From Rhizobium sp. Root1334 (GTDB lineage Bacteria > Pseudomonadota > Alphaproteobacteria > Rhizobiales > Rhizobiaceae), in contig NZ_LMEY01000001.1 in the NCBI RefSeq assembly GCF_001426665.1, forward strand, positions 190,053 through 254,052: a stretch of DNA of 64,000 bases, read 5' to 3'. The position numbers and the translations under genes were made by a program. Shown here one piece after another: positions 43,618 to 50,590 of this stretch. Positions within the stretch are counted from its first letter, which is position 1; every line of letters starts with the position of its first letter. A model generated the notes under the pieces. It was not told where the DNA came from, ran no database searches, and saw only the letters and a program-made list of their open reading frames with translations.

Positions 43618-44520
43618 ATGGCATTGCACAGCATTCCCTCCATCCGTCACCGGTTTATCGAGGCCGGCGGCGTTCACGTTTTCTATCGAGAAAGCCTGCC
43701 GGAAACGGGCAAGGACGCACCAACCATCCTGCTGCTGCACGGCTTTCCCGCCTCGTCGCACCAGTTCCGGCGCGTGATGGACGCCCTCGGCAGCCACTAC
43801 CGGCTGATTGCCCCCGACTATCCGGGCTTTGGCCACAGCGAAGCGCCCACTTCCACCAACGAGAACGGCACATTTACCTATAGCTTCGACAATCTGGCGA
43901 CTGTGATGGAGGCCTTTGTCGATGCGCTGTCACTCAAGCGTTTCATGCTCTACGCCTTCGATTTCGGCGCACCGGTCGGGTTTCGGCTGGCAACCCGCCG
44001 GCCAGAGCTGATCGCCGGGTTGATCGTCCAGAACGGCAATGCCTATCTGGAGGGACTTTCGGACATCGCCCGCGACTTTATCGCCCTTGCCCCATCCAAC
44101 GACGGCGCTGTGGAGCAGGTTCGCAATCTTCTGACACTGGACATGACCCGCGGGCAATATGAGGGCGGCACGGCGCAGCCGGAACTCGTCCCTCCCGATG
44201 GCTGGACGATGGACCAGCACTTCCTCGACCGGCCCGATCGCCGCCAGCCGCAACTCGATCTCGCCTTTGACTACAAGAGCAACCTTGTCCGCTATCCGGA
44301 ATGGCAGCAGTGGCTGCGCCAAAGCCAGCCGCCGACGCTGATCACCTGGGGCCGCAATGATCCCTTCTTCACCGAGGCAGGCGCCCGTGCCTTTTTGGCC
44401 GACGTACCGGAGGCGGAGCTGCACCTGTTCGACACCGGTCACTTCGCCCTTGAAGAAAGGCTGCCCGAGATCGCACCACTGATCGCCGATTTCGTCGAGC
44501 GCAAATGGTCCCTTGGATGA
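43618..44520 (+). CDS. alpha/beta hydrolase, dehalogenase/epoxide hydrolase type
   Basis: A 300-residue alpha/beta hydrolase. LLLHGFPASSHQFRRVM is the oxyanion region with HGFP, PDYPGFGHSEAP follows, and the nucleophile position is D115 in YAFDFGAPVGFR, as in haloalkane dehalogenases and epoxide hydrolases rather than serine esterases. The catalytic histidine is in DTGHFALEE. Substrate class is therefore an epoxide, halide or similar, but this is inference. It is divergent from the CGNR regulator gene, which may control it, and has a strong terminator after it. Confidence 0.9.
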   Translation: MALHSIPSIRHRFIEAGGVHVFYRESLPETGKDAPTILLLHGFPASSHQFRRVMDALGSHYRLIAPDYPGFGHSEAPTSTNENGTFTYSFDNLATVMEAFVDALSLKRFMLYAFDFGAPVGFRLATRRPELIAGLIVQNGNAYLEGLSDIARDFIALAPSNDGAVEQVRNLLTLDMTRGQYEGGTAQPELVPPDGWTMDQHFLDRPDRRQPQLDLAFDYKSNLVRYPEWQQWLRQSQPPTLITWGRNDPFFTEAGARAFLADVPEAELHLFDTGHFALEERLPEIAPLIADFVERKWSLG

Positions 44521-44525
44521 GACAG

Positions 44526-44561
44526 CAAAGGCGCCGGAGCATTGAGCTCACGGCGCCTTTG
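44526..44561. terminator. terminator after hydrolase gene
   Basis: CAAAGGCGCCG (44526-44536) pairs with CGGCGCCTTTG (44551-44561), extended inside by GAGC/GCTC with one bulged A. It follows the hydrolase stop by 5 bases and lies 40 bases downstream of the minus-strand L,D-transpeptidase. Confidence 0.75.
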
Positions 44562-44601
44562 TCGAGTTGAATATACTTGCGCCCAGTTCTCTGAATTTGG
44601 C

Positions 44602-45219
44602 TTACGCCTGCAGGACGACGACGCGGCCGCCGACGATTGCGCGCTCGTAGAGATCAACAACATCGTGGTTGAGCATGCGCACGCAGCCGCTCGACATCGC
44701 CTGGCCAATCGACCAGGGTTGTGTCGTACCGTGGATGCGGAACATCGTGTCGTTGCCATCCTGATACAGATAGATCGCCCGGGCGCCGAGCGGGTTGTTC
44801 GGGCCGCCAGGAACACCACCAGCATATTTGCGATTTTTGCCCGGATCGCGGCGGATCATGTTGTCGGTCGGCGTCCACGATGGCCATTCGGCCTTGCGGC
44901 CGATATAGGCAGACCCTGCCAGCGCATAACCGTTGCGGCCGACGCCGATGCCGTAGCGCATCGCCTGCCCGTCGCCGAGAATATAGTAGAGCCGCCTCGC
45001 CGGCGTATCGACGACAATGGTGCCGGCATCATGTTTCGTCGAATAGGCGACCTGCTGGCGGCGCAGTTCCGGCTTGACCTTTTCCAGCGGCATGGCCGGC
45101 ATTGGAAACTTTTCGTCCGGTTTTGCAGCATAGTTGGCTGCATGGTTCGGTCCGTTGGTGGCGCAACCGGCAAGGAGAGCAGAAAAGCCGAGCAGCAGGC
45201 CACGGCGGGAGATCGACAT
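44602..45219 (-). CDS. L,D-transpeptidase (YkuD), lipoprotein
   Basis: A 205-residue periplasmic enzyme forming 3,3-crosslinks in peptidoglycan or attaching proteins to it. The YkuD motifs H163 (RIHGTTQPW) and SSGCVRM with catalytic C179 are intact. The N-terminus MSISRRGLLLGFSALLAGC has both a twin-arginine pattern (SRRGLLL) and a lipobox (LAGC, C19), so a lipidated, possibly Tat-exported protein is likely. AAGGAAA precedes the ATG. A consensus CtrA box lies 53-67 bases upstream, suggesting cell-cycle control. Confidence 0.93.
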   Translation of the reverse strand: MSISRRGLLLGFSALLAGCATNGPNHAANYAAKPDEKFPMPAMPLEKVKPELRRQQVAYSTKHDAGTIVVDTPARRLYYILGDGQAMRYGIGVGRNGYALAGSAYIGRKAEWPSWTPTDNMIRRDPGKNRKYAGGVPGGPNNPLGARAIYLYQDGNDTMFRIHGTTQPWSIGQAMSSGCVRMLNHDVVDLYERAIVGGRVVVLQA

Positions 45220-45254
45220 CGTGTGTTTCCTTAAGATCCGGTTGATGCAACCGA

Positions 45255-45260
45255 AAATAG
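45255..45260 (-). promoter_or_regulatory. putative -10 for L,D-transpeptidase
   Basis: On the minus strand CTATTT lies 11 bases after the second half of the CtrA box, where a CtrA-activated promoter would have its -10 element; transcription would begin about 30 bases before the ATG. Confidence 0.3.
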
Positions 45261-45271
45261 GGAAAACATGG

Positions 45272-45286
45272 TTAATGGCTGGTTAA
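45272..45286 (-). promoter_or_regulatory. CtrA box upstream of L,D-transpeptidase
   Basis: On the minus strand the sequence reads TTAACC-AGCCA-TTAACC, a perfect TTAA-N7-TTAA with the extended C bases of the strong consensus. Its distance from the ATG and from a CTATTT element suits direct activation or repression by CtrA. Confidence 0.65.
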
Positions 45287-45310
45287 GCGCGTTGAAATTG
45301 TGCGCAATAG

Positions 45311-45344
45311 AAAAGGGCGGCAGGTTTTCGCCTGCCGCCCTTTT
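45311..45344 (-). terminator. terminator after ETF-ubiquinone oxidoreductase gene
   Basis: AAAAGGGCGGCAGG (45311-45324) pairs perfectly over 14 bp with CCTGCCGCCCTTTT (45331-45344) around TTTTCG. It begins 21 bases after the stop on the minus strand and ends in TTTT. Confidence 0.9.
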
Positions 45345-45365
45345 CATGCCATCGAGGCACCCACC

Positions 45366-47030
45366 TCACATATTCGGATAGACCGGTCCCTCGCCGCCCT
45401 GCGGCGGCACCCAGTTGATGTTCTGGTTGGGGTCCTTGATGTCGCAGGTCTTGCAGTGGACGCAGTTCTGGGCGTTGATGACGAAGACGTCTTGCCCATC
45501 CTTTTCCACCCATTCATAGACCCCGGCCGGACAGTAGCGAGTCGATGGGCCGGCATAGATGTCGTGCTCGGACGACTTCTGCAGGGCCATGTCCTTGACC
45601 TTCAGGTGCACCGGCTCGTTTTCCTCGTGATTGGTGTTCGACAGGAACACCGAGGACAGACGGTCGAAGGTCAAGACGCCATCCGGGCGCGGATAGGCGA
45701 TTGGCTTGTGCATCGACGCCGGTTCGAGCGCCTGCGCATCGGTCTTGCCGTGTTTCAGCGTGCCGAAGAAGGAAAAGCCGAACAGCGTGTTGGTCCACAT
45801 ATCGAGACCGCCGAGCGCCACGCCGGCTACCGTGCCGAGCTTCGACCACAGCGGCTTGACGTTGCGGACTTTCTTGAGGTCGGAGCCGATGGCGCTGTCG
45901 CGCCAGCCGTTCTCGATCTCGATCACCTCGTCATTGGCGCGGCCTGCGGCGATCGCATCCGACAGTTTTTCGGCCGCGAGCATGCCCGACAGCACGGCAT
46001 TGTGGCTGCCCTTGATGCGCGGCACGTTGACGAAACCGGCCGAACAGCCGATCAGCGCGCCACCGGGGAATGTCAGCTTCGGCACCGACTGGTAGCCGCC
46101 TTCAGTGATGGCGCGTGCGCCATAGGTCAGCCGCTTGCCACCCTCAAAGGTGCCACGGATGGCCGGATGCGTCTTGAAGCGCTGGAATTCCTCGAATGGA
46201 TAGAGGTAAGGGTTCTTGTAGTTGAGGTGCACGACAAAGCCGACGGCGACCAGATTGTCTTCGAGATGATAGAGGAACGAACCGCCGCCGGTCTTCATGC
46301 CGAGCGGCCAGCCGAACGAGTGCTGCACCAGGCCCTGCTTGTGGTTCTCCGGCTTGACCTGCCAGAGCTCCTTGATGCCGAGGCCGAATTTTTGCGGCTC
46401 GCGATCCTTCGACAGGTCGAATTTCGAAATCAGTTGCTTGGCGAGCGAACCGCGCACGCCCTCGCCGATCAGCGTGTATTTGCCGATCAGCTCCATGCCG
46501 CGGGCAAAGTTCGGACCCGGCTCGCCATTCTTCTCGACGCCCATGTCGCCGGTGGCCACACCGATGACAGCACCCTGATCATTGTAGAGCACTTCGGTTG
46601 CGGCAAAGCCCGGATAGATCTCGACGCCCAGTGCCTCGGCCTTCTCGGCCAGCCACCGACAGACCAGACCGAGCGAGACGATGTAATTGCCGTGATTGTT
46701 CATCAAGGGCGGCATCAAAAAATTCGGCAGGCGGATCGAGCCGGCAGGACCAAGCAGCAGGAACTGGTCGTCTTTCACTTCGGTCTTGAAGGGATGCCCC
46801 TCCTCGTCGCGCCAGCCCGGCAACAGACGGTCGATGCCGATCGGATCGACCACGGCACCCGACAGGATATGCGCGCCGACTTCGGCGCCCTTTTCCAGAA
46901 CGACGACCGACAGATCCGGATTGACCTGCTTCAGACGGATAGCCGCCGCCAAACCGGCAGGCCCAGCGCCGACGATAACAACGTCGAATTCCATGCTTTC
47001 GCGCTCGGGCAGCTCATGTTTGTCGGTCAT
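45366..47030 (-). CDS. electron transfer flavoprotein-ubiquinone oxidoreductase
   Basis: ETF-QO passes electrons from acyl-CoA dehydrogenases, via ETF, to ubiquinone in the inner membrane. The 554-residue product has the FAD motif DVVIVGAGPAGLAAAIRLKQ (about 15-34), the ubiquinone-binding middle part and a C-terminal 4Fe-4S cluster with cysteines in YCPAGVYEW and NCVHCKTCDIKDP. A hydrophobic stretch near 400 (GTVAGVALGGLDMW) inserts into the membrane. Length and all motifs are standard. A 20-bp operator-like palindrome lies about 155 bases upstream, consistent with control by a regulator of branched-chain amino acid or fatty acid breakdown. Confidence 0.95.
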   Translation of the reverse strand: MTDKHELPERESMEFDVVIVGAGPAGLAAAIRLKQVNPDLSVVVLEKGAEVGAHILSGAVVDPIGIDRLLPGWRDEEGHPFKTEVKDDQFLLLGPAGSIRLPNFLMPPLMNNHGNYIVSLGLVCRWLAEKAEALGVEIYPGFAATEVLYNDQGAVIGVATGDMGVEKNGEPGPNFARGMELIGKYTLIGEGVRGSLAKQLISKFDLSKDREPQKFGLGIKELWQVKPENHKQGLVQHSFGWPLGMKTGGGSFLYHLEDNLVAVGFVVHLNYKNPYLYPFEEFQRFKTHPAIRGTFEGGKRLTYGARAITEGGYQSVPKLTFPGGALIGCSAGFVNVPRIKGSHNAVLSGMLAAEKLSDAIAAGRANDEVIEIENGWRDSAIGSDLKKVRNVKPLWSKLGTVAGVALGGLDMWTNTLFGFSFFGTLKHGKTDAQALEPASMHKPIAYPRPDGVLTFDRLSSVFLSNTNHEENEPVHLKVKDMALQKSSEHDIYAGPSTRYCPAGVYEWVEKDGQDVFVINAQNCVHCKTCDIKDPNQNINWVPPQGGEGPVYPNM

Positions 47031-47403
47031 CTCTTCGTCTCCAGTCGCACCCGGCTATTTTGCACGGTTTTGTTCCCAATTCTTGACCTCCGTCATGGCA
47101 AATACGGCCGGACTTGTCGAGCCGGTCTGCGACGGCAGCCCAGCGCATTTGCGCATGAGGTCATGCCGCAGGATACAAACATATGACGTGAACGTAAACG
47201 TCAAAATACAAAAAGACTTCTTCCACTACCGGCCTTTCATCTTGCCTTGCTTTGGCCTTCGACCCATGCGAATACGCGCCCTCCAAATAACCAAGCCCTC
47301 CGCCACAAACCGCATACCGGCTGCCGTAAGGCATTCCGAGGCCGTGCGTGTAGGCGAGACGACTTCTGCCGCCAGCTGGCGGACACCCAAGACGGAGACT
47401 TTC
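47031..47403. other. divergent intergenic region ETF-QO / Hsp70-like gene
   Basis: About 370 bases upstream of both genes. It holds the palindrome at 47184-47203. An open frame runs through it into the Hsp70 gene, but its start lies inside the ETF-QO gene and its product has no family features before residue 1 of the Hsp70 domain. Confidence 0.5.
47184..47203 (-). promoter_or_regulatory. MerR-type operator-like palindrome B
   Basis: Read on the minus strand, TGACGTTTACGTTCACGTCA is a 20-bp palindrome with TGACGT/ACGTCA ends. It matches the site at 32964-32983 in 16 of 20 positions; the changes at positions 2 and 19 compensate each other, keeping the palindrome. It resembles LiuR-type sites from memory. 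Confidence 0.55.
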
Positions 47404-48702
47404 ATGGCCAAGGCACTCGGCTTCGATTTCGGCACGACCAATTCGGTGCTTGCCGCCTCAAAGGGCGACTCGACGCAGTCGCTCAGCTTTTCAAGCAAAG
47501 CCGGCACCACAGATTCGATGCGCACCGCGCTATCGTTCATGAAGCATGCACAGATGGGGGCCGCCGCAGTGAGCATCGAAGCGGGACAGGCGGCGATCCA
47601 GCAGTTCATCGACAATCCCGGCGAGGCGCGCTTCCTGCAGTCGATCAAGACCTTTGCCGCCAGCCCGCTGTTTCAAGGCACGCTGATCTTTGCCCGTCGC
47701 AACAGCTTTGAAGACCTGATGCGCGCCTTCCTTTCCCGTATCGCCGACTATGCCGGCGATGGCTGGCAGCAGGAGTACAAGCGCATCGTCGTCGGCCGGC
47801 CGGTTCGTTTTGCCGGAACCAGCCCGGACGAAAACCTGGCGCTCGAACGCTATGACCGCGCGCTATCTTCGTTCGATTTTCCCGAAGTCCACTATGTCTA
47901 CGAGCCGGTGGCGGCGGCGTTTTACTTCGCCCAGAACCTGAAGAAGGATGCGACCGTGCTGGTGGCCGATTTCGGCGGCGGCACCACCGACTATTCGATC
48001 ATCCGTTTCGAAAGCCATGCCGGCAAAATGACGGCGGTTCCGGTTGGCCATTCCGGCGTCGGCGTCGCCGGTGATCATTTCGACTTCCGCATCATCGACA
48101 CGGTGGTTTCGCCGTTGATCGGCAAGGGCAGCCAGTTTAAGAGCTTCGACAAGCTGCTCGACGTGCCTTCCAGCTACTATGCCAATTTCGGCCGCTGGAA
48201 CCAATTGTCGATCTTCAAGACGCTGAAGGATTTTACCGACCTGAAGCAGCTGGTACGCTCGGCCGTCGAGCCGGAAAAGCTTGAGGCCTTCGTTGATCTC
48301 GTCGATCACGACGAAGGTTATCCGCTCTACCAAGCGATTTCGGCCACCAAAATGAGGCTGTCACATGAGGAAGAGACCGAATTCTTCTTCAAGCCGCTCG
48401 GCGAAAAGAGCCGCCAGACCGTACGCCGCAGCGATTTCGAAAGCTGGATCGCACCGGACCTTGCCCGCATCGAGGAAGCACTGGACGAGGTGCTGGTCAC
48501 CACCAACACGCCGGCTGATGGCATCGACAAGGTGTTTTTGACCGGGGGTACTTCGTTCGTACCGGCCATCCGGCGCATCTTTGAAGACCGCTTTGCCAGT
48601 GACCGGATCGAAAGCGGTGGCGAGCTTCTCTCCATTGCCCACGGGCTAGCGCTGATCGGCGAGCGCGACGATATCGAACGCTGGACGGCGATGGCGGCGT
48701 GA
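47404..48702 (+). CDS. YegD-like Hsp70 family protein
   Basis: A 432-residue actin/Hsp70-fold ATPase without a substrate-binding domain, like E. coli YegD. The phosphate-1 loop ALGFDFGTTNSVLAA (about 4-18), the phosphate-2 loop VADFGGGTTDYSI (about 189-201) and the adenosine motif VFLTGGTSFVPAIRR (about 378-392) are intact. The ATG at 47404 with GGAGA upstream starts the conserved sequence exactly. The role is unclear; such short Hsp70s are thought to be unusual chaperones or sensors. No DnaJ or GrpE gene is nearby. Confidence 0.92.
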   Translation: MAKALGFDFGTTNSVLAASKGDSTQSLSFSSKAGTTDSMRTALSFMKHAQMGAAAVSIEAGQAAIQQFIDNPGEARFLQSIKTFAASPLFQGTLIFARRNSFEDLMRAFLSRIADYAGDGWQQEYKRIVVGRPVRFAGTSPDENLALERYDRALSSFDFPEVHYVYEPVAAAFYFAQNLKKDATVLVADFGGGTTDYSIIRFESHAGKMTAVPVGHSGVGVAGDHFDFRIIDTVVSPLIGKGSQFKSFDKLLDVPSSYYANFGRWNQLSIFKTLKDFTDLKQLVRSAVEPEKLEAFVDLVDHDEGYPLYQAISATKMRLSHEEETEFFFKPLGEKSRQTVRRSDFESWIAPDLARIEEALDEVLVTTNTPADGIDKVFLTGGTSFVPAIRRIFEDRFASDRIESGGELLSIAHGLALIGERDDIERWTAMAA

Positions 48703-48717
48703 TTGGTACCTCATCGT

Positions 48718-48836
48718 CTCCCCAGCGGGGAGAAGGTGGCCCGCAGGGCCGGATGAGGGGGAGCCAAACACGCGAGAACCGGCCGAACCGCCCCCTCATC
48801 GTCTCGCTTTGCTCGACACTTCTCCCCGCTGGGGAG
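48718..48836. repeat. rhizobial-type intergenic inverted repeat
   Basis: Left arm 48718-48761 (CTCCCCAGCGGGGAGAAG ... GGATGAGGGGG) and right arm 48791-48836 (CCCCCTCATCG ... CTTCTCCCCGCTGGGGAG) are inverted copies with identical 18- and about 10-base ends and a divergent middle. Each arm also holds its own CTCCCC/GGGGAG hairpin. It resembles the RIME-like palindromic elements that rhizobia scatter between genes; here it lies between the Hsp70-like and the uracil-DNA glycosylase genes. Confidence 0.75.
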
Positions 48837-48928
48837 AAGTGGGAGACTGCCGCTCTTTCGCCGGCATAAATCCATATTGCGTCCGCGATGGCCTTCCCTG
48901 CCCGCCCCCCCTTCTGTACAAGCAGACC

Positions 48929-49816
48929 ATGATCTCCTGCGACACCATGAGTCCGGCCGAACTTGCCGCCCTTCTGCATTTTCATGCAGAATCCGGGGTC
49001 GAATGGATGCTGGAAGACGATCCGGTCGACCGGTTCGCCGAATTTGCTGAAGCGAAGGCGGCGCGCGGCAATGGCGCCTCGCAAGCCATGCAGCGAACGC
49101 AGACCTTGGAGCGCAGCGATGCGCCCGCCACACCGGTTGCCCGTGAGAACGGCAATCGCGCGACCGGCAAGGCTCCGGCCGCTCCTACCGCCACGCCACA
49201 AATGGCCATTCCCGACGAGCAGGCCATCGCCGAAGCCCGGTTTGCGGCTGAATCTGCCCGCTCCCTTGATGAACTCAAGAGCGCCATGGAAGCCTTTTCC
49301 GGCTGCAATCTGCGCAACAGCGCTCGCAACATGGTGTTTGCCGACGGCAACCCCGCGTCCGGCATTCTGGTGATCGGCCCGGTGCCAAACGGCGACGACG
49401 ACCGCGAGGGCGTTCCATTTTCGGGCAAGCAGGGCCAGATGCTCGAACGCATGCTGGCCGCCATCGGGCTCGATCGGACATCCGTGCTTTTGACCAATGT
49501 CATTCCGTGGCGGCCGCCGGGAAACCGCCCGCCCTCGCCGCGCGAAACCGATATCTGCCGCCCCTTCATCGAACGGCAGATCGCGCTCAGCGAACCGCGC
49601 CACCTGTTGATCCTCGGCAATTTTGCCGCCCGTTTCTTCTTCGGCGGCAACGAGATGATCCATCACATGCGGGGCGAATGGCGCGACATTCAAATTGGCA
49701 ATGCCACGGTCCCGGCCCTGGCCACCCTGCATCCGCAGGACCTGACCTCGGCCCCGGCCAGCAAGCGGCTCGCCTGGCAGGATCTGCTGGCCTTTCGCGC
49801 CCGGATTCGTGGTTAA
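48929..49816 (+). CDS. uracil-DNA glycosylase superfamily protein, altered motif A
   Basis: A 295-residue protein of the family-4/5-type uracil-DNA glycosylase superfamily, which removes uracil from DNA. An alanine/proline-rich linker (about 45-100) precedes the catalytic domain (about 115-290). Motif A reads GPVPNGDDDREGVPFSGKQG (150-169) where family 4 has GEAPG; motif B is around TLHPQDL. Only C126 and C210 remain in the domain, so the usual four-cysteine iron-sulfur cluster is absent, as in many alphaproteobacterial versions. The start at 48929 lacks a good ribosome site; the frame is open further upstream into the repeat. Confidence 0.85.
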   Translation: MISCDTMSPAELAALLHFHAESGVEWMLEDDPVDRFAEFAEAKAARGNGASQAMQRTQTLERSDAPATPVARENGNRATGKAPAAPTATPQMAIPDEQAIAEARFAAESARSLDELKSAMEAFSGCNLRNSARNMVFADGNPASGILVIGPVPNGDDDREGVPFSGKQGQMLERMLAAIGLDRTSVLLTNVIPWRPPGNRPPSPRETDICRPFIERQIALSEPRHLLILGNFAARFFFGGNEMIHHMRGEWRDIQIGNATVPALATLHPQDLTSAPASKRLAWQDLLAFRARIRG

Positions 49817-49857
49817 GAGCGCCTGAACCCGACGCCTGCCCGAAACATGAACAAACG

Positions 49858-50007
49858 ATGAAAAAAGCCATGCGGATTGCGCATACCAGCAACGCGAACG
49901 CGTCCGTTGCGGAATTGATGTTGCAGTGCAATATAGAACGACGGGAGGACTGGAATAAGGAATTGAACCATGACGACCCGTTTTCGCCCTTTGCATTCGA
50001 GCTTTGA
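49858..50007 (+). CDS. possible 49-residue protein (alternative frame)
   Basis: MKKAMRIAHTSNANASVAEL... ends FSPFAFEL and overlaps the first 38 bases of the small gene at 49970 in another frame. The basic start and acidic end look protein-like, but there is no recognised family and no clear ribosome site. It may be a leader peptide, a real small protein or nothing. Confidence 0.25.
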   Translation: MKKAMRIAHTSNANASVAELMLQCNIERREDWNKELNHDDPFSPFAFEL

Positions 50008-50146
50008 AACGCTCCGCCATGCCGGCTCGGCGCTGCGCACGCCGTTCAACAGCTTCGGCTCGGCAGCCAACGAACAGATGACCGCTGCAGGCTACGGCCA
50101 CAAGACACGCCCGGCCCAGATCTTCGCGGAATTCATCCAGCGTTGA
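49970..50146 (+). CDS. small uncharacterised protein, 58 residues
   Basis: MTTRFRPLHSSFETLRHAGS... is a basic 58-residue product with no membrane segment and no recognised domain. AAGGA lies ten bases before the ATG, and an additional GGGAGG is slightly further upstream. It lies between the glycosylase gene and a second small gene at 50218. Probably real, function unknown. Confidence 0.5.
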   Translation: MTTRFRPLHSSFETLRHAGSALRTPFNSFGSAANEQMTAAGYGHKTRPAQIFAEFIQR

Positions 50147-50217
50147 TTTTTAACGGTCTGCGCAGCCGCGCTCGCCTCTGCCTGGATTAACAGACCAAAG
50201 ATGAAAGGAATCCGATC

Positions 50218-50364
50218 ATGACAGCATCCATCCGCTCGCTCCGGGTTCTGATCGCCGATATCGGCACCGCCGTGCGCGCCTCCGGCGAATATAGCCGTTT
50301 GAGCCGTGAAGCCCCGGCTGCCAATGCCGACCGTCATGCGGTCAGCGCCTTCCTGCCGAAGTAA
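50218..50364 (+). CDS. small uncharacterised protein, 48 residues
   Basis: MTASIRSLRVLIADIGTAVR... is a 48-residue, probably helical product with AAAGGA about eight bases before the ATG. No family is recognised. It follows the 58-residue gene by 71 bases on the same strand, upstream of an MFS transporter gene. Confidence 0.5.
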   Translation: MTASIRSLRVLIADIGTAVRASGEYSRLSREAPAANADRHAVSAFLPK

Positions 50365-50590
50365 ATCGCTGGCTTCCGGCCGCCCTGCGGCCACATCTCC
50401 TCTTCTGCGCCAAGCCTTGTCGCAATCGACAGCGTCAGCAAAACTGGATAGAGCGACACTCGTTCTTTGATTCCAACAGCGGCGTGTCGGGCACCGGTTT
50501 TCAAGCGCGCAATCCGCTCCAACATTTTCAGCGTTTCTCCTGAGGCTTGTGCGTCACAGGCACCCCGGCAGATCCGTACCCGGAGCCTTC

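Noticed and set aside
46696..47403. 236-codon N-terminal extension of the Hsp70-like gene
   Set aside because: It would start inside the ETF-QO gene on the other strand; the Hsp70 fold begins exactly at the ATG at 47404 with a ribosome site.
48497..50101. Open frame of 534 codons on the minus strand
   Set aside because: It is antisense to the Hsp70 end, the inverted repeat and the glycosylase gene, runs across intergenic sequence and has no recognisable product.
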